DNA of 64,000 bases from an uncultured Acetatifactor sp. (GCA_947589075.1 CANQBS010000005.1:1-64000); one strand, 5' to 3'; positions 40,876 through 50,487 are shown, numbered from the stretch's first letter. Translations and numbers: made by a program. Notes: generated from the sequence alone by a model not told the origin.

Positions 40876-42210
40876 CTAATTCTGGAGCTGCCCGGCCAGC
40901 TTGATCCTGTAGATCCTGCGCAGGGCATCGTTGATCCTTTCCTCAGAGATCACATTCTCCTGCACCGCCTGCAGAACGCTGTTATACGCTTTTTCAAAGT
41001 CATCCGGCATCAGGATCATATCACAGCCCGCTTTCAGGGCGAAGATGACAGCCTCGTCCGCGTCATGATAATCAGAAATTGCCGCCATGTTCATGGCATC
41101 CGTAATGATCACACCCTCAAATCCGAGCTCTTCACGCAAAATGTCCGTTACCACTGCCTCAGACATGGTAGAAGGCGTGTTATCCCCGGTAAGAGAGGGA
41201 ACTGCAGCATGGGTCACCATGATCATATCCGCTCCCGCATCGATAGCCGCCTTAAAAACGGTAAATTCACAGGCTCTAAGTTCTTCCGCGGTCCGGTCGA
41301 TCACCGCAAGCCCATCATGGGTATCCTCCTTTGTGCTGCCGATCCCCGGAAAATGTTTTACACAGGCCGTAATCCCCTGATCCTCAAGACCCTGCATCAT
41401 GGAAAGCACAAAAGGAGTCACAGCGGTCGCATCCTCGCCATAAGACCGCTTCGCCACTACGCTTCCATCCACATTGGCCACGTCCGCCACCGGAGCGAAA
41501 TCCAGATTAAATCCAAACTCCTTCAGATATGCTCCTATGGTCGCCCCTGCCTGATAAGCCTGATTGGCATCGCCGCTCTTCCCGATCTCCTGGGCAGAAG
41601 CCGCCTTATCCACCAGCTTGCTTTCTGCCAGACGGCTTACGGTTCCTCCTTCCTCGTCAACTCCTAAAAATAGAGGATATTTTGCATACAGCGCCGTATT
41701 CTCTATCATTTCCGCAAGCTGTTCTTTATTCTTGATATTCTTTGTGAAATAGATAACTCCCCCCACAGGATACTTGTCCAGAGCCTCTTTTGTCCCTTCC
41801 CCTGCCTTAGTTGCAGTCTGTACCCCCGTGATGGATTCCGGCGTCACAATAAAAAGCCCCGCCACCCTGTCTTCCAACGGCATAGCAGCGATTCTGTCCT
41901 GGATCATAGCCTCAAATTTTTCTTCCGGTGTGGACTCCGGTATTGTTTCCGTGGGTTCTGACTCCAGTTCAATAGGAGGTTCCGAAGCAAAAAGGTCATC
42001 TATCTCATCACCTTTGCTTTCCCCGGGCTCTCCCTGTCCTACCCCCGGAACCCTGCCGGGCTGCGACGCATATTTTACTCCGAACACGATAGCTGCCCCG
42101 ACAACGGCCAGGAGCAAAAGCAAAAGAAGGTATGCGCCGATCTGGCTGTTTCTGCGTTTTTTCCTGCGCTTCTCCCGGTGTTCCTGTTCTGATACTGTAT
42201 TTTGTGCCAT
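40876..42210 (-). CDS. Glycoside hydrolase family 3, NagZ-like
   Basis: A 444-residue GH3 enzyme, probably a beta-N-acetylhexosaminidase that removes GlcNAc from peptidoglycan fragments. After a Lys/Arg-rich cytosolic start there is one membrane anchor (about 26-48) and an acidic Ser/Pro/Glu linker, so the catalytic domain is outside the cell. NagZ motifs are present: LGVDEEGGTVSRL, ACVKHFPGIGSTKEDTHDG (catalytic Asp/His loop), MIMVTHAAVPSL and the nucleophile Asp in GVIITDAMNM. GGAGGACAG precedes the ATG. External anchoring sets it apart from the cytosolic NagZ of Gram-negative bacteria. Confidence 0.92.
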   Translation of the reverse strand: MAQNTVSEQEHREKRRKKRRNSQIGAYLLLLLLLAVVGAAIVFGVKYASQPGRVPGVGQGEPGESKGDEIDDLFASEPPIELESEPTETIPESTPEEKFEAMIQDRIAAMPLEDRVAGLFIVTPESITGVQTATKAGEGTKEALDKYPVGGVIYFTKNIKNKEQLAEMIENTALYAKYPLFLGVDEEGGTVSRLAESKLVDKAASAQEIGKSGDANQAYQAGATIGAYLKEFGFNLDFAPVADVANVDGSVVAKRSYGEDATAVTPFVLSMMQGLEDQGITACVKHFPGIGSTKEDTHDGLAVIDRTAEELRACEFTVFKAAIDAGADMIMVTHAAVPSLTGDNTPSTMSEAVVTDILREELGFEGVIITDAMNMAAISDYHDADEAVIFALKAGCDMILMPDDFEKAYNSVLQAVQENVISEERINDALRRIYRIKLAGQLQN

Positions 42211-42299
42211 GATCTGTCCTCCAGAAAACCTTTTTCATTGCTATCATATATTATTTCTGTCAGATTTTCCATAGGAAATGTTTCAATTTAAGAAAAAAT

Positions 42300-42354
42300 T
42301 TAAAAAAAAGCCTAAATTTAAAGAGCGTATCCATTATTTCTAATCGATACGCTC
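42300..42354 (-). terminator. Terminator of the candidate non-coding transcript
   Basis: AGAGCGTATC (42322-42331) pairs perfectly with GATACGCTCT (42345-42354) over a 13-nt loop. On the minus strand the stem is followed by TTAAATTT and then eight T. It ends the unit that starts near 42729. Confidence 0.7.
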
Positions 42355-42735
42355 TCTTAAACTATGCTGTCCAACGGTTCTTACCTCCTATTCTTTCTTC
42401 CATCTTTCTTTTTGACCTTTTCCACTTTTCTTCTTGTACACATGTACTGTAACGTTCAAATCAAATTCTTCATTTGTGAATCGTTCCCTCTTTTGTGTCC
42501 CTGGTCTCATTTTTTCATTTCTTAATTTCTATATTCACTTGTTATAAAATGGAAGAATATTATTTATTTCATATGTGAAACCTTCTTATCTACTGTCCCG
42601 AATGTTTTCTTTTCTACATCTAAACTTTTATGATAGAAGGCTTCTCATGTACAAAAAAGTTATGGTGTTTTGCTATCCTCCTTCCCTTTCCTTTTATCTT
42701 TTGTACTTTGTTTGCTTTTCTCTTTTGTTGAGTTC
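42310..42735 (-). ncRNA. Candidate non-coding RNA, about 420 nt
   Basis: A gene-free stretch with a perfect promoter (42736-42764) and a strong terminator on the minus strand. The transcript would be very purine-rich. Two Shine-Dalgarno-like sites (AAGGAGG near 42678 and AGGAGG near 42386) are not followed by any reading frame longer than about 17 codons that starts at a sensible distance. I therefore call a non-coding or remnant transcript. It could also be a decayed gene. No known RNA family is recognised. Confidence 0.45.
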
Positions 42736-42764
42736 ATTATACACAACCATCCTGGTTTTGTCAA
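42736..42764 (-). promoter_or_regulatory. Consensus promoter of the candidate RNA
   Basis: TTGACA (42759-42764) and TATAAT (42736-42741) are exactly 17 nt apart on the minus strand. A run of A/T tracts lies upstream (42770-42840), like an UP element. Confidence 0.75.
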
Positions 42765-42930
42765 CACATTTTTTCAAAAAATTTTAAATTTTTTCAATTT
42801 TTATTTTTTGTTGACATTTTTTTACTTTTCGCTTCTTTTTTATCTTATTTTTATCCTTAATTTGTCTAAATATTCCAGATTATTGCAAATATATTCCATG
42901 TCATTTTTAATTTTCAGAATATTTGCGCGC

Positions 42931-42974
42931 AAAAAAAAATGGCATTTGACCCATTCCGTAAGGTTAATGCCATT
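42931..42974 (-). terminator. Terminator of the threonine-pathway cluster
   Basis: On the minus strand AATGGCATT pairs with AATGCCATT (9 bp) over a 19-nt loop, followed by seven or more T. It lies 69 nt past the aspartokinase stop. Confidence 0.88.
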
Positions 42975-43042
42975 TTTTCAAACATCTTTTCAAAAGGAAA
43001 GGTTTTCAGAAGTGAAAAAAACTATCTCAGGTCCGTATGATC

Positions 43043-44362
43043 TTAGATCCTCGTTATCACGAATATATCATAGATGGCTTTAATGGCGGTTTCAAAATCC
43101 TCATCCGCCACGCCGATGATGATATTCAGCTCCGAGGAACCCTGGTCGATCATCCTTACGTTGACATTGTTGTGGGCCAGGGCGGAAAAAATGCGTCCGG
43201 CAGTACCTCTGGTGGCCCTCATGCCCCTGCCTACCACGGCGATCAGGGCAAGATCCGACTCAATATCGATGGAATCCGGATCCGCCAGCCTGTGCAGCCC
43301 TGCCACCACCTTCTGCTCCTTATGCATGAACTCATCCTGATGCACGAAGACCGTGAGTGTATCGATGCCGGAAGGCATATGTTCAAAGGAAATCCCGTTC
43401 TCTTCAAAGGCCTGCAGCACCTTTCTGCCAAAACCGATCTCGGAATTCATCATATCCTTTTCTATGTTAATGGCGCAGAACCCCTTCTTGCCGGCAATGC
43501 CTGTGATCACATATTTTGATTTCTGACAGGTGCTCCCCACGATCCAGGTTCCGTTTTCCTCCGGTGAATTGGTATTGCGGATATTGATGGGGATCCCTTC
43601 CTGGCGCACCGGGAAGATCGCGTCCTCATGGAGCACCGTAAAGCCCATGTAGGAAAGCTCCCGCAGCTCCCTGTATGTAATGGTTTCGATTCCCTTCGGA
43701 TTGTCAATGATGCGGGGATCCGCGATCAGGACGCCGGATACGTCCGTCCAGTTCTCGTAAACGTCCGCCTTCACCGCCTTTGCCACAAGAGAACCCGTGA
43801 TATCGGAACCGCCCCGGGAGAAGGTCTTCACCTTTCCCTCCTTCGTCGTTCCGTAAAAGCCCGGGATCACCGCGTGGCTGCATCCCTTCAGCCTCTTTGC
43901 CAGAAGCGTATTGGTCTCCTGGGGATCGAATTCTCCATTGTCCTTAAAACGGATCACCTCGGCGGCGTCCACAAATTCATAGCCCAGGTAAGCGGCCATC
44001 ACAATACCGTTCAGATACTCTCCCCTGGAGGCGGCGTAATCGCTTCCTGCCCCTTTGCGGAACTGCTCTTCCATCTCGGCAAATTCCTTATCCAGGGAAA
44101 TCTGCAGCTTAAGCCCCTCTATGATCTCCTGGTACCTGGTCCTGATCTGATCCAGCTTCGGCAAAAAGTCTCCGCCCTTTTCCGCCTCGCCATAACAGGC
44201 GTAGAGCATATCCGTAACCTTTGTATCCTTGGGAAAGCGCCTGCCCGGCGCGGAAGGCACCACATATCTTCTTTCCTCATCCCCCCGGATGATTTCTCCT
44301 ACCTTTTGAAACTGCGCGGCGTCTGCCAAAGAGCTTCCGCCGAATTTCACCACTTTAGACAT
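43043..44362 (-). CDS. lysC: Aspartate kinase
   Basis: A 439-residue aspartokinase that makes aspartyl-phosphate, the first step to lysine, threonine and methionine. The kinase core has VVKFGGSSLADA, the catalytic RGGSDITGSLVA and ENWTDVSGVLIADPR. Two ACT domains follow (about 295-439; MNSEIGFGRKVLQAFEENGI and then VVGRGMRATRGTAG), the feedback site. ATG 44362 follows AAAGGAGAG and overlaps the end of the apgM gene by 8 nt, so translation is coupled. It lies last in a hom-apgM-lysC run, which suggests feedback by threonine. Confidence 0.95.
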   Translation of the reverse strand: MSKVVKFGGSSLADAAQFQKVGEIIRGDEERRYVVPSAPGRRFPKDTKVTDMLYACYGEAEKGGDFLPKLDQIRTRYQEIIEGLKLQISLDKEFAEMEEQFRKGAGSDYAASRGEYLNGIVMAAYLGYEFVDAAEVIRFKDNGEFDPQETNTLLAKRLKGCSHAVIPGFYGTTKEGKVKTFSRGGSDITGSLVAKAVKADVYENWTDVSGVLIADPRIIDNPKGIETITYRELRELSYMGFTVLHEDAIFPVRQEGIPINIRNTNSPEENGTWIVGSTCQKSKYVITGIAGKKGFCAINIEKDMMNSEIGFGRKVLQAFEENGISFEHMPSGIDTLTVFVHQDEFMHKEQKVVAGLHRLADPDSIDIESDLALIAVVGRGMRATRGTAGRIFSALAHNNVNVRMIDQGSSELNIIIGVADEDFETAIKAIYDIFVITRI

Positions 44363-45587
44363 GGACGAACTCTCCTTTGTCACTGTTTATTTCCAGAAAA
44401 TGATCCATCAGGGCATACCCCTCCGGAAAAAGAATGCCGCTTTGGCGTCCCTGGGCTTCGCTGTAGCTCCAGGCGTGCTCCTGCTTCCTGCTGCTGTCAT
44501 ACAGAAGATAGGGAACGCTGTCGGAGGTATGGGTCCTGCCACGGATCGGGGTGGGGTGATCCGGCAGCACCAGCAGCCTTAAGTCCTCTCCCGCCTGCTC
44601 CATCTGCTCCACAACAGGACCCACCACTTTTGCATCCAGATACTCGATGGCACGGATCTTTTTTTCCACGCTTCCCTGATGCCCCATCTCGTCAGGGGCT
44701 TCCAGATGAATATAAGCGAAATCATAACCCTGTCTGGTAACCGCGTCCACCGCAGCCTTTACTTTGCCGGCATAGTTGGTGTTCAGGCCGCCGGTGGCGC
44801 CCTCCACCAGGGCCACCCCCATGCCTGCTCCCACGGCAATCCCCTTTAACAGATCTACCGCAGATACCATCATTCCCTTTTTACCGGTTTTTTCCTGAAA
44901 GGAAGAAAGTTTCGGCCTGGTGCCCGCGCCCCAGAACCAGCAGCAGTTTGCCGGATTCAGGCCTTTCTTTTTCCGCTCCAGATTTATCGGATGGTTTACC
45001 AGGATCTCGTAGCTTCTCTTCATCATCCGGCGAAGCTTTTCATCCCGGGGAAGATACTGTCCAATGGTCTGACCCAGCACATCATGGGGCTGCGCCAGCT
45101 CCACCACCTGTCCATGGTTCCAGATCAGGCAGTGACGATAACTGGTACCCACATAAAACTGATAAGTCTCGTCAGCCAGCTCGTCGGCTACAGCCTTCAG
45201 CAGAACGGCGCAGTCCCGGGTGCTGATCTCGGAAGAACTGTGGTCAATGATGATCTTATCCTCAAAGCGTTCTTCCTCTTCTGAAATCGTGACGATATTA
45301 CACCGCAGGGCGATATCCGTATCTTTCATGGGAACCCCGATGCTCAGCGCCTCCAGAGGGGAACGCCCGGAATAATATTTCCTGGGGTCATATCCCAGTA
45401 CCGACAGATTAGCAGTATCGGATCCCGGCTTCATCCCCTCCGGTATGGTATGCACCATACCGATCTCCGATACCCTGCTCAGCCGGTCCAGATTGGGCGT
45501 ATCGGCATATTCCAGGGGCGTTTTTCCCCCCAGACTCTCAATAGGCTCATCCGCCATGCCGTCGCCCAGGACAACGATATATTTCAT
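44355..45587 (-). CDS. apgM: Cofactor-independent phosphoglycerate mutase-like, possible homoserine kinase
   Basis: A 410-residue alkaline-phosphatase-superfamily protein of the archaeal-type apgM family (COG3635). Metal-site motifs are seen: YIVVLGDGMADEPIESLGG at the start, GSDTANLSVLGYDPRKYYSG with the catalytic Ser/Thr region, HLEAPDEMGHQGSVEKKI and LVLPDHPTPI. This family is often annotated as phosphoglycerate mutase, but a copy between hom and lysC has been proposed to be an alternative homoserine kinase. There is no classical thrB in the window. ATG 45587 with GAGGA is preferred over an ATG eleven codons upstream. The two roles can only be separated by assay. Confidence 0.85.
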   Translation of the reverse strand: MKYIVVLGDGMADEPIESLGGKTPLEYADTPNLDRLSRVSEIGMVHTIPEGMKPGSDTANLSVLGYDPRKYYSGRSPLEALSIGVPMKDTDIALRCNIVTISEEEERFEDKIIIDHSSSEISTRDCAVLLKAVADELADETYQFYVGTSYRHCLIWNHGQVVELAQPHDVLGQTIGQYLPRDEKLRRMMKRSYEILVNHPINLERKKKGLNPANCCWFWGAGTRPKLSSFQEKTGKKGMMVSAVDLLKGIAVGAGMGVALVEGATGGLNTNYAGKVKAAVDAVTRQGYDFAYIHLEAPDEMGHQGSVEKKIRAIEYLDAKVVGPVVEQMEQAGEDLRLLVLPDHPTPIRGRTHTSDSVPYLLYDSSRKQEHAWSYSEAQGRQSGILFPEGYALMDHFLEINSDKGEFVHV

Positions 45588-45679
45588 CTTTATCCTCGTT
45601 TCCGCGCAGATTTTCCGCACATGTTCTCAATTTTTCCCCGCCGGCCAGATCGATCCTTCGCCGGCAGATCTTCTTTTCC

Positions 45680-46888
45680 TTATTCCACCCGGATCCTGCC
45701 AAGCACCGCTTCTCCCAGAAGGGCGCACCTGTCCGCAAAATCCTTTTCCTTCATGCTTTCCGTAAAATAGCCCACATCTTCCCCTCTGCCGGGAATCTCT
45801 ATCTTCTTACAATCCTTGAACATCATCTCCAGGGCTTCACAGGCGCTGGGCTTTACCCGGAGGAAAAACTTATGCTCCACCTCGCCCATATTTACCAGTT
45901 CCGCCTTTTCCCTGCTCCAGAAGCACATAATGACCTTCCCCAGATGTCTGGCGCAGTCGATCACATCGGACACCACCGCGCTGGCCGTAGGAAGCTTTCC
46001 CGCTCCCTGTCCGTAGTACATGGAATCCCCCAGCATATTGCCCCGCACGCATACCGCGTTAAATACGCCTTCCACCATATGGAGCGGATTCTCCTGCCCG
46101 ATCATGAAGGGAGCTACCATGGCAAAGACCTTGTCTCCCATTCGTTTGCTCAGGCCAAGGAGCTTGATGGTCCTTCCGGTTTCCTTCGCATACAGGATAT
46201 CCCCATAGCTGATCCTGGTGATCCCTTCCGTATATATCTTCTTGTAATCCACTGTTTTTCCCAGCATCAGAGAAGACAGGATCGCCACCTTGCGGCAGGT
46301 ATCATATCCCTCGATATCAGCCTCCGGTTTCCGCTCCGCATATCCCTTCTCCTGAGCTTTTCTGAGCACCGCGTCAAAGCTGGCGCCTTCCTTTTCCATC
46401 TTCGTCAGGATATAATTTGTGGTTCCGTTCAAAATACCGCTGATGGACTCAATGACCTCGGCGGTCAGGGAATAGTTTAAAGGCCGGATAATCGGAATCC
46501 CGCCTCCCACACTCGCTTCAAACAGATAGTTGCAGTTATGGGCATGGGCGATCTCAAGAAGCTCCGGTCCGTGGGTTGCCACCAGTTCTTTATTGGAGGT
46601 GCAGACGCTTTTGCCCCGCTCCAGGGCCATTTTGGTAAACTCATAGGCGGCTCCAACGCCTCCCATCGTCTCGCAGATAATGGATATCTCCTCATCCTCC
46701 ATAATCATATTCACATCATGGACCACTTTATGCTCGTATTTATCACCGGGAAATTCTCTCAGATCCAGGATATACTTGATGTTCAGCTCATCCGCTGCTT
46801 TTTCATTGACCATGGCTTTATTCTTTTCGATTACTTCCACCACACCGCTGCCAACGGTGCCGTACCCTAATACCGCTATCTGAATCAT
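45680..46888 (-). CDS. hom: Homoserine dehydrogenase
   Basis: A 402-residue NAD(P)H-dependent enzyme converting aspartate semialdehyde to homoserine. The cofactor motif is VLGYGTVGSGVVEVI, the dimerisation/catalytic core is GGGIPIIRPLNYSLTAEVI and GILNGTTNYILTKM, and DIEGYDTCRKVAILSSLM holds the catalytic Asp/Lys pair. The C-terminal 80 residues contain a short ACT-like segment. GAGAGG precedes the ATG. It is 92 nt upstream of the apgM gene and opens the threonine-pathway run. Confidence 0.95.
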   Translation of the reverse strand: MIQIAVLGYGTVGSGVVEVIEKNKAMVNEKAADELNIKYILDLREFPGDKYEHKVVHDVNMIMEDEEISIICETMGGVGAAYEFTKMALERGKSVCTSNKELVATHGPELLEIAHAHNCNYLFEASVGGGIPIIRPLNYSLTAEVIESISGILNGTTNYILTKMEKEGASFDAVLRKAQEKGYAERKPEADIEGYDTCRKVAILSSLMLGKTVDYKKIYTEGITRISYGDILYAKETGRTIKLLGLSKRMGDKVFAMVAPFMIGQENPLHMVEGVFNAVCVRGNMLGDSMYYGQGAGKLPTASAVVSDVIDCARHLGKVIMCFWSREKAELVNMGEVEHKFFLRVKPSACEALEMMFKDCKKIEIPGRGEDVGYFTESMKEKDFADRCALLGEAVLGRIRVE

Positions 46889-46935
46889 ATCTAACCTCTC
46901 TTCAATCTTCCCGTTCTTTTTTGAAACCGGTTCTC

Positions 46936-47379
46936 CTATTCCTTGGCGATCATCTTCACATGATGCACGCCCTTCTGTTCTTCTAAAACTTCAAGCATAC
47001 GGGAAACATTCCCCGTCCGCTGCAGAATCTGTATGCTGATGCTCAAAGACGCGATTCCGTTGATAGGGATACTCTGATGGATTGTCAGGATATTCGCCTG
47101 ATACTCCGCGATCACCTTCAATACGTCCGACAAAAGCCCCGGCTCATCCTCCATCTGCAGAGTTAAGGTGATCGTGGTTCCCTGGGAATTGTCATGGAAC
47201 TGAAAAATATCATCCTTATACTTATAAAAAGAACTGCGGCTGATCCCCACATCATCGACGGCTTCCTGAATCGTCTCCGCCTTCTCCGACTCTAAAAGCC
47301 TCTTGGCTTCTACTACTTTTAACAATACCTCCGGCACCGCTTTTTCACGGATCACATAATATTTCGCTGCTTCTCCCAT
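46936..47379 (-). CDS. UPF0735 ACT-domain protein
   Basis: A 147-residue regulatory protein with an N-terminal helix-turn-helix-like segment (TIQEAVDDVGISRSSFYKYKD) and a C-terminal ACT domain (TITLTLQMEDEPGLLSDVLKVI and later SIQILQRTG). In such proteins the ACT domain binds an amino acid. It lies 47 nt before hom on the same strand, so it may sense an aspartate-family amino acid and regulate the pathway; this is inference. GGGAG precedes the ATG but the spacing is long. An inverted repeat lies upstream (47404-47424). Confidence 0.85.
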   Translation of the reverse strand: MGEAAKYYVIREKAVPEVLLKVVEAKRLLESEKAETIQEAVDDVGISRSSFYKYKDDIFQFHDNSQGTTITLTLQMEDEPGLLSDVLKVIAEYQANILTIHQSIPINGIASLSISIQILQRTGNVSRMLEVLEEQKGVHHVKMIAKE

Positions 47380-47680
47380 ATCACTGCTTACGCTCCCTTA
47401 ATTGAACAAGAAGGCTGTTCTTGTTATGCGGACACTTGTTTGCGGACGAGGGATATTTTAACACAGCGAAATGGGAAATGCAATAGGAAAAGTGAAAAAT
47501 ATTTCGAAGAAGCCTGGGATTGTCGAACCTTGTCGAATCCTGGAACCTTTTGGCGATGGATTCTATCCAGCATATCTTGCAAATTATATATTTCCATTAT
47601 ATGCTTGATTAAAAATTGCGCGGTAATCCATATAAAACCAAAGAGGAAAATAGTAGAATAGAAGCAAAGGAGGTTTTCAA
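47380..47680. other. Divergent promoter region between ACT and XRE genes
   Basis: This gap holds the perfect inverted repeat AACAAGAA-GGCTG-TTCTTGTT (47404-47424) in the leader of the ACT gene. On the plus strand TTGATT and ATATAA (near 47608 and 47632) form a weak promoter for the XRE gene. No gene is seen. Confidence 0.45.
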
Positions 47681-47995
47681 ATGTACGAAGATTTTTTTCA
47701 TCAAAGGCTCACCAGACTGCGCATGGAAAAAGGCGTTTCCGCTCGGGATATGAGCCTGTCCCTGGGACAGAGCGCAGGATACATCAACGCCCTGGAAAAC
47801 AACAGGGGTTATCCTTCCATGCAGACCTTTTTCTATATTTGTGAATATTTTGACATTACCCCCATGGAGTTTTTTGACGAGGACAACGGCTATCCCCTCC
47901 AGAACCGGGAGCTCATCAAAGACCTCTCCGCCCTGAATTCCGAACAGCTGCAGCATCTGACCGCCATCATCAAAGATATGGGCAGGCGCAGATAA
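47681..47995 (+). CDS. XRE-family transcriptional regulator
   Basis: A 104-residue helix-turn-helix regulator. The DNA-binding part is LTRLRMEKGVSARDMSLSLG followed by SAGYINALENNRGYPSMQTF, with the usual XRE pattern. The remaining 40 residues are helical and probably dimerise. There is no other domain. AAAGGAGG lies 7 nt before the ATG. It is divergent from the ACT/hom cluster and convergent with glyA; target genes are not known. Confidence 0.9.
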   Translation: MYEDFFHQRLTRLRMEKGVSARDMSLSLGQSAGYINALENNRGYPSMQTFFYICEYFDITPMEFFDEDNGYPLQNRELIKDLSALNSEQLQHLTAIIKDMGRRR

Positions 47996-48067
47996 GATGA
48001 GAGCGCCCGCCTCTGCCCAGGAGCAGAATACAGGCACTCTCCCCGCCGTTTCCAGTTTTCAGTTTCC

Positions 48068-49306
48068 TTATGACAAAGGATATTTGTCTGTCAAAGCCCT
48101 TACGATCTCCCTGGCCTGCGGTATTCCGGCTTCGCCCTCTTTGATGACCATAGCGATGGCTTCCGCGATCTTATCCATATCTTCCGTATTCATGCCCCGG
48201 GAAGTGACCGCAGGCGTTCCAAGGCGGATGCCGCTGGTGACAAAAGGAGACTGGGGATCATTCGGAATCGTGTTCTTATTGCAGGTGATATGGGCCGCGT
48301 CCAGCAGCTTCTCCACATTTTTGCCGGTCAGACCATAGTTGGTCAGATCCACCAGCATCAGATGGTTATCCGTTCCTCCGGAAACAATCCTGATCCCTCT
48401 GCTTAACAATCCCCTGCACAGCGCCTGGGCGTTATCAATGATATTCTGCTGATATGCCTTGAAATCGTCGCTCAGGGCTTCCTTGAAGCAGACCGCCTTG
48501 GCTGCGATGACATGCATCAGGGGTCCTCCCTGAATCCCGGGGAATACCGCCTTATTGAAATTGAACCTGGCAGCCGCTTCCTGATTGCAGAGGATCAGAC
48601 CGCCTCTGGGTCCCCGCAGGGTCTTATGGGTAGTGGTCGTAACCACATCCGCATAGGGAATGGGACTGGGATGAAGGCCTGCCGCCACCAGACCCGCAAT
48701 GTGGGCCATATCCACCATCAAAACAGCCCCCACCTCGTCGGCTACCTCCCGGAATTTTTTGAAATCAATGGTTCTGGCATAGGCGGAAGCCCCGGCGATG
48801 ATCATCCTGGGTTTATTCTCCAACGCCAGCTGGCGCATACGGTCGTAATCCAGGAATCCGTCCTCGTTTACGCCGTAAGGGACAATATGAAAATATTTTC
48901 CCGACATATTCACCGGGCTGCCATGGGTCAGATGTCCGCCATGGTCCAGATTCATGCCCATAATGGTGTCTCCGGGCTTACAGACAGCGAACTGCACCGC
49001 CATGTTCGCCTGGGCGCCGGAATGGGGCTGTACATTGGCGTAATCGCAGCCGAACAATTCCTTCGCGCGCTCGATCGCAAGATTCTCCACTACATCAACG
49101 CAGTCGCAGCCCCCATAATAACGCTTTCCGGGATATCCTTCCGCATATTTATTGGTCAAAGGGCTCCCCATGGCTGCCATAACCGCCTTACTCACCCAGT
49201 TTTCAGAGGCGATCAGCTCAATATGGCTGTTCTGCCTTGCCTGTTCGTCCTCAATCGCCTGTGCTATTTCAGGATCTGTTTTCCTTACCTCTTCCAGGGA
49301 ATACAT
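48068..49306 (-). CDS. glyA: Serine hydroxymethyltransferase
   Basis: A 412-residue PLP enzyme that interconverts serine and glycine and supplies methylene-tetrahydrofolate, which ThyA (36 kb) uses. Visible motifs are [44 protein letters not shown], the PLP lysine in [16 protein letters not shown], and the C-terminal [24 protein letters not shown] lies 5 nt before the ATG. It is a standalone gene. Confidence 0.96.
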   Translation of the reverse strand: MYSLEEVRKTDPEIAQAIEDEQARQNSHIELIASENWVSKAVMAAMGSPLTNKYAEGYPGKRYYGGCDCVDVVENLAIERAKELFGCDYANVQPHSGAQANMAVQFAVCKPGDTIMGMNLDHGGHLTHGSPVNMSGKYFHIVPYGVNEDGFLDYDRMRQLALENKPRMIIAGASAYARTIDFKKFREVADEVGAVLMVDMAHIAGLVAAGLHPSPIPYADVVTTTTHKTLRGPRGGLILCNQEAAARFNFNKAVFPGIQGGPLMHVIAAKAVCFKEALSDDFKAYQQNIIDNAQALCRGLLSRGIRIVSGGTDNHLMLVDLTNYGLTGKNVEKLLDAAHITCNKNTIPNDPQSPFVTSGIRLGTPAVTSRGMNTEDMDKIAEAIAMVIKEGEAGIPQAREIVRALTDKYPLS

Positions 49307-49516
49307 TTTCGTCCTCCTTCATTTTCTTTGCTGCAGACGCTAGCCCTCAGTCCGGCAAAGTCCGCCTGCTGCCGCGTCAGCAGAATTATAACATGATTTT
49401 TTTTAGCTGCATAGTACTTCCCGGTTTTTTTCTTGCAAATCCCCGGAAATATTGATAAAATTAGGAAAACATTCCTGAATTAAGGCAAAATTTTCCAGAA
49501 GGGGGAGAACTGCAAA

Positions 49517-50440
49517 ATGTACCATATTCTGATCAATCCCGCCTCTCGTTCCGGCAGGGGGCTGAAGCTGTGGAAGGAAATCGTGGAACCGGCCCTGCAG
49601 GAAGAGGGCGTAGCGTATCGTTCCTATTTGTCCGGCAAGGCAGGGGATATTGAAAAGCTGGCAGGAGAAATCACCGCAGACGCGTCTGAAGATCTGACCC
49701 TGGTCATTCTGGGCGGGGACGGCACCATGAACGAAGCGCTCCGTGGCATTTCCGATTTTTCCAGAGTGACCCTGGGCTATATTCCTACGGGCTCCAGCAA
49801 CGACCTGGCAAGAGACTTAAAGATCCCCAGGGATCCCAGGCAGGCCCTGGACCTTATCCTGCATACCGGACAAGTCCGTTCCATGGATATGGGCGTTATG
49901 ACCGCTCCCGACTGTATGGTCCGACCTTTTGCCGTCAGCTGCGGCATAGGCTTTGACGCGGCAGTATGCGAAGAGGTCTTCCAGACGAAAATGAAGGGCT
50001 TCTTTAACAGGCTGGGTCTCGGCAAGCTGACTTATCTGGCCGTTGCCATAAAGGAGTTATTCTCTGCAAAGGACGCTCTCTGCCAATTTCTTCTGGACGA
50101 AACAGAAGCCTTCCAGGTCCGGCGCTTTCTGTTCAACGCCTGCATGATCCACCGCTATGAGGGCGGCGGCTTCCGGTTCTGCCCCGATGCAAAGGACAAT
50201 GACGGGATCCTGGATCTGTGCACCGTTGGCGGCATTCCAAAGCTTCTGATCCTTTTTGCCCTTCCCACCGCTTTTTTCGGAAAACATTATATGTTTCACG
50301 GGGTGGACGCTCACAGGGCGGCAAGGGTTCATATTGTCTCCTCCATTCCGCTGTGCGTCCACACAGACGGGGAAGTCGCAGGACATTATTCAGAGCTCAC
50401 CGTTGAATGCAGGAAAAATATCCTCCGCTTCCTTGCCTGA
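49517..50440 (+). CDS. Diacylglycerol/lipid kinase family protein
   Basis: A 307-residue soluble lipid kinase related to DgkB and YegS, which phosphorylate diacylglycerol or a similar lipid. Motifs are NPASRSGRGLKLWKE, the nucleotide-binding LGGDGTMNEALRG, YIPTGSSNDLARDL and the C-terminal CVHTDGEVAG. GGGGGAG precedes the ATG. It is separated by 146 nt from the PAP2-type phosphatase gene; a kinase and a phosphatase on lipid intermediates may act in the same pool. Confidence 0.9.
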   Translation: MYHILINPASRSGRGLKLWKEIVEPALQEEGVAYRSYLSGKAGDIEKLAGEITADASEDLTLVILGGDGTMNEALRGISDFSRVTLGYIPTGSSNDLARDLKIPRDPRQALDLILHTGQVRSMDMGVMTAPDCMVRPFAVSCGIGFDAAVCEEVFQTKMKGFFNRLGLGKLTYLAVAIKELFSAKDALCQFLLDETEAFQVRRFLFNACMIHRYEGGGFRFCPDAKDNDGILDLCTVGGIPKLLILFALPTAFFGKHYMFHGVDAHRAARVHIVSSIPLCVHTDGEVAGHYSELTVECRKNILRFLA

Positions 50441-50487
50441 CAATCTAAATTTTTTCTTAAAAAAGTTAAAGCTTTTCAAAAAGTAAT

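Noticed and set aside
42388-42512. A small protein inside the orphan transcript region.
   Set aside because: On careful reading the only ATG frame closes after 17 codons, and the longer neighbouring frame has no ATG and no ribosome site.
42575-43083. Plus-strand hydrophobic frames rich in Phe and Leu.
   Set aside because: They come from T-rich tracts in a gene-free region and have no ribosome site or membrane-protein pattern beyond composition.
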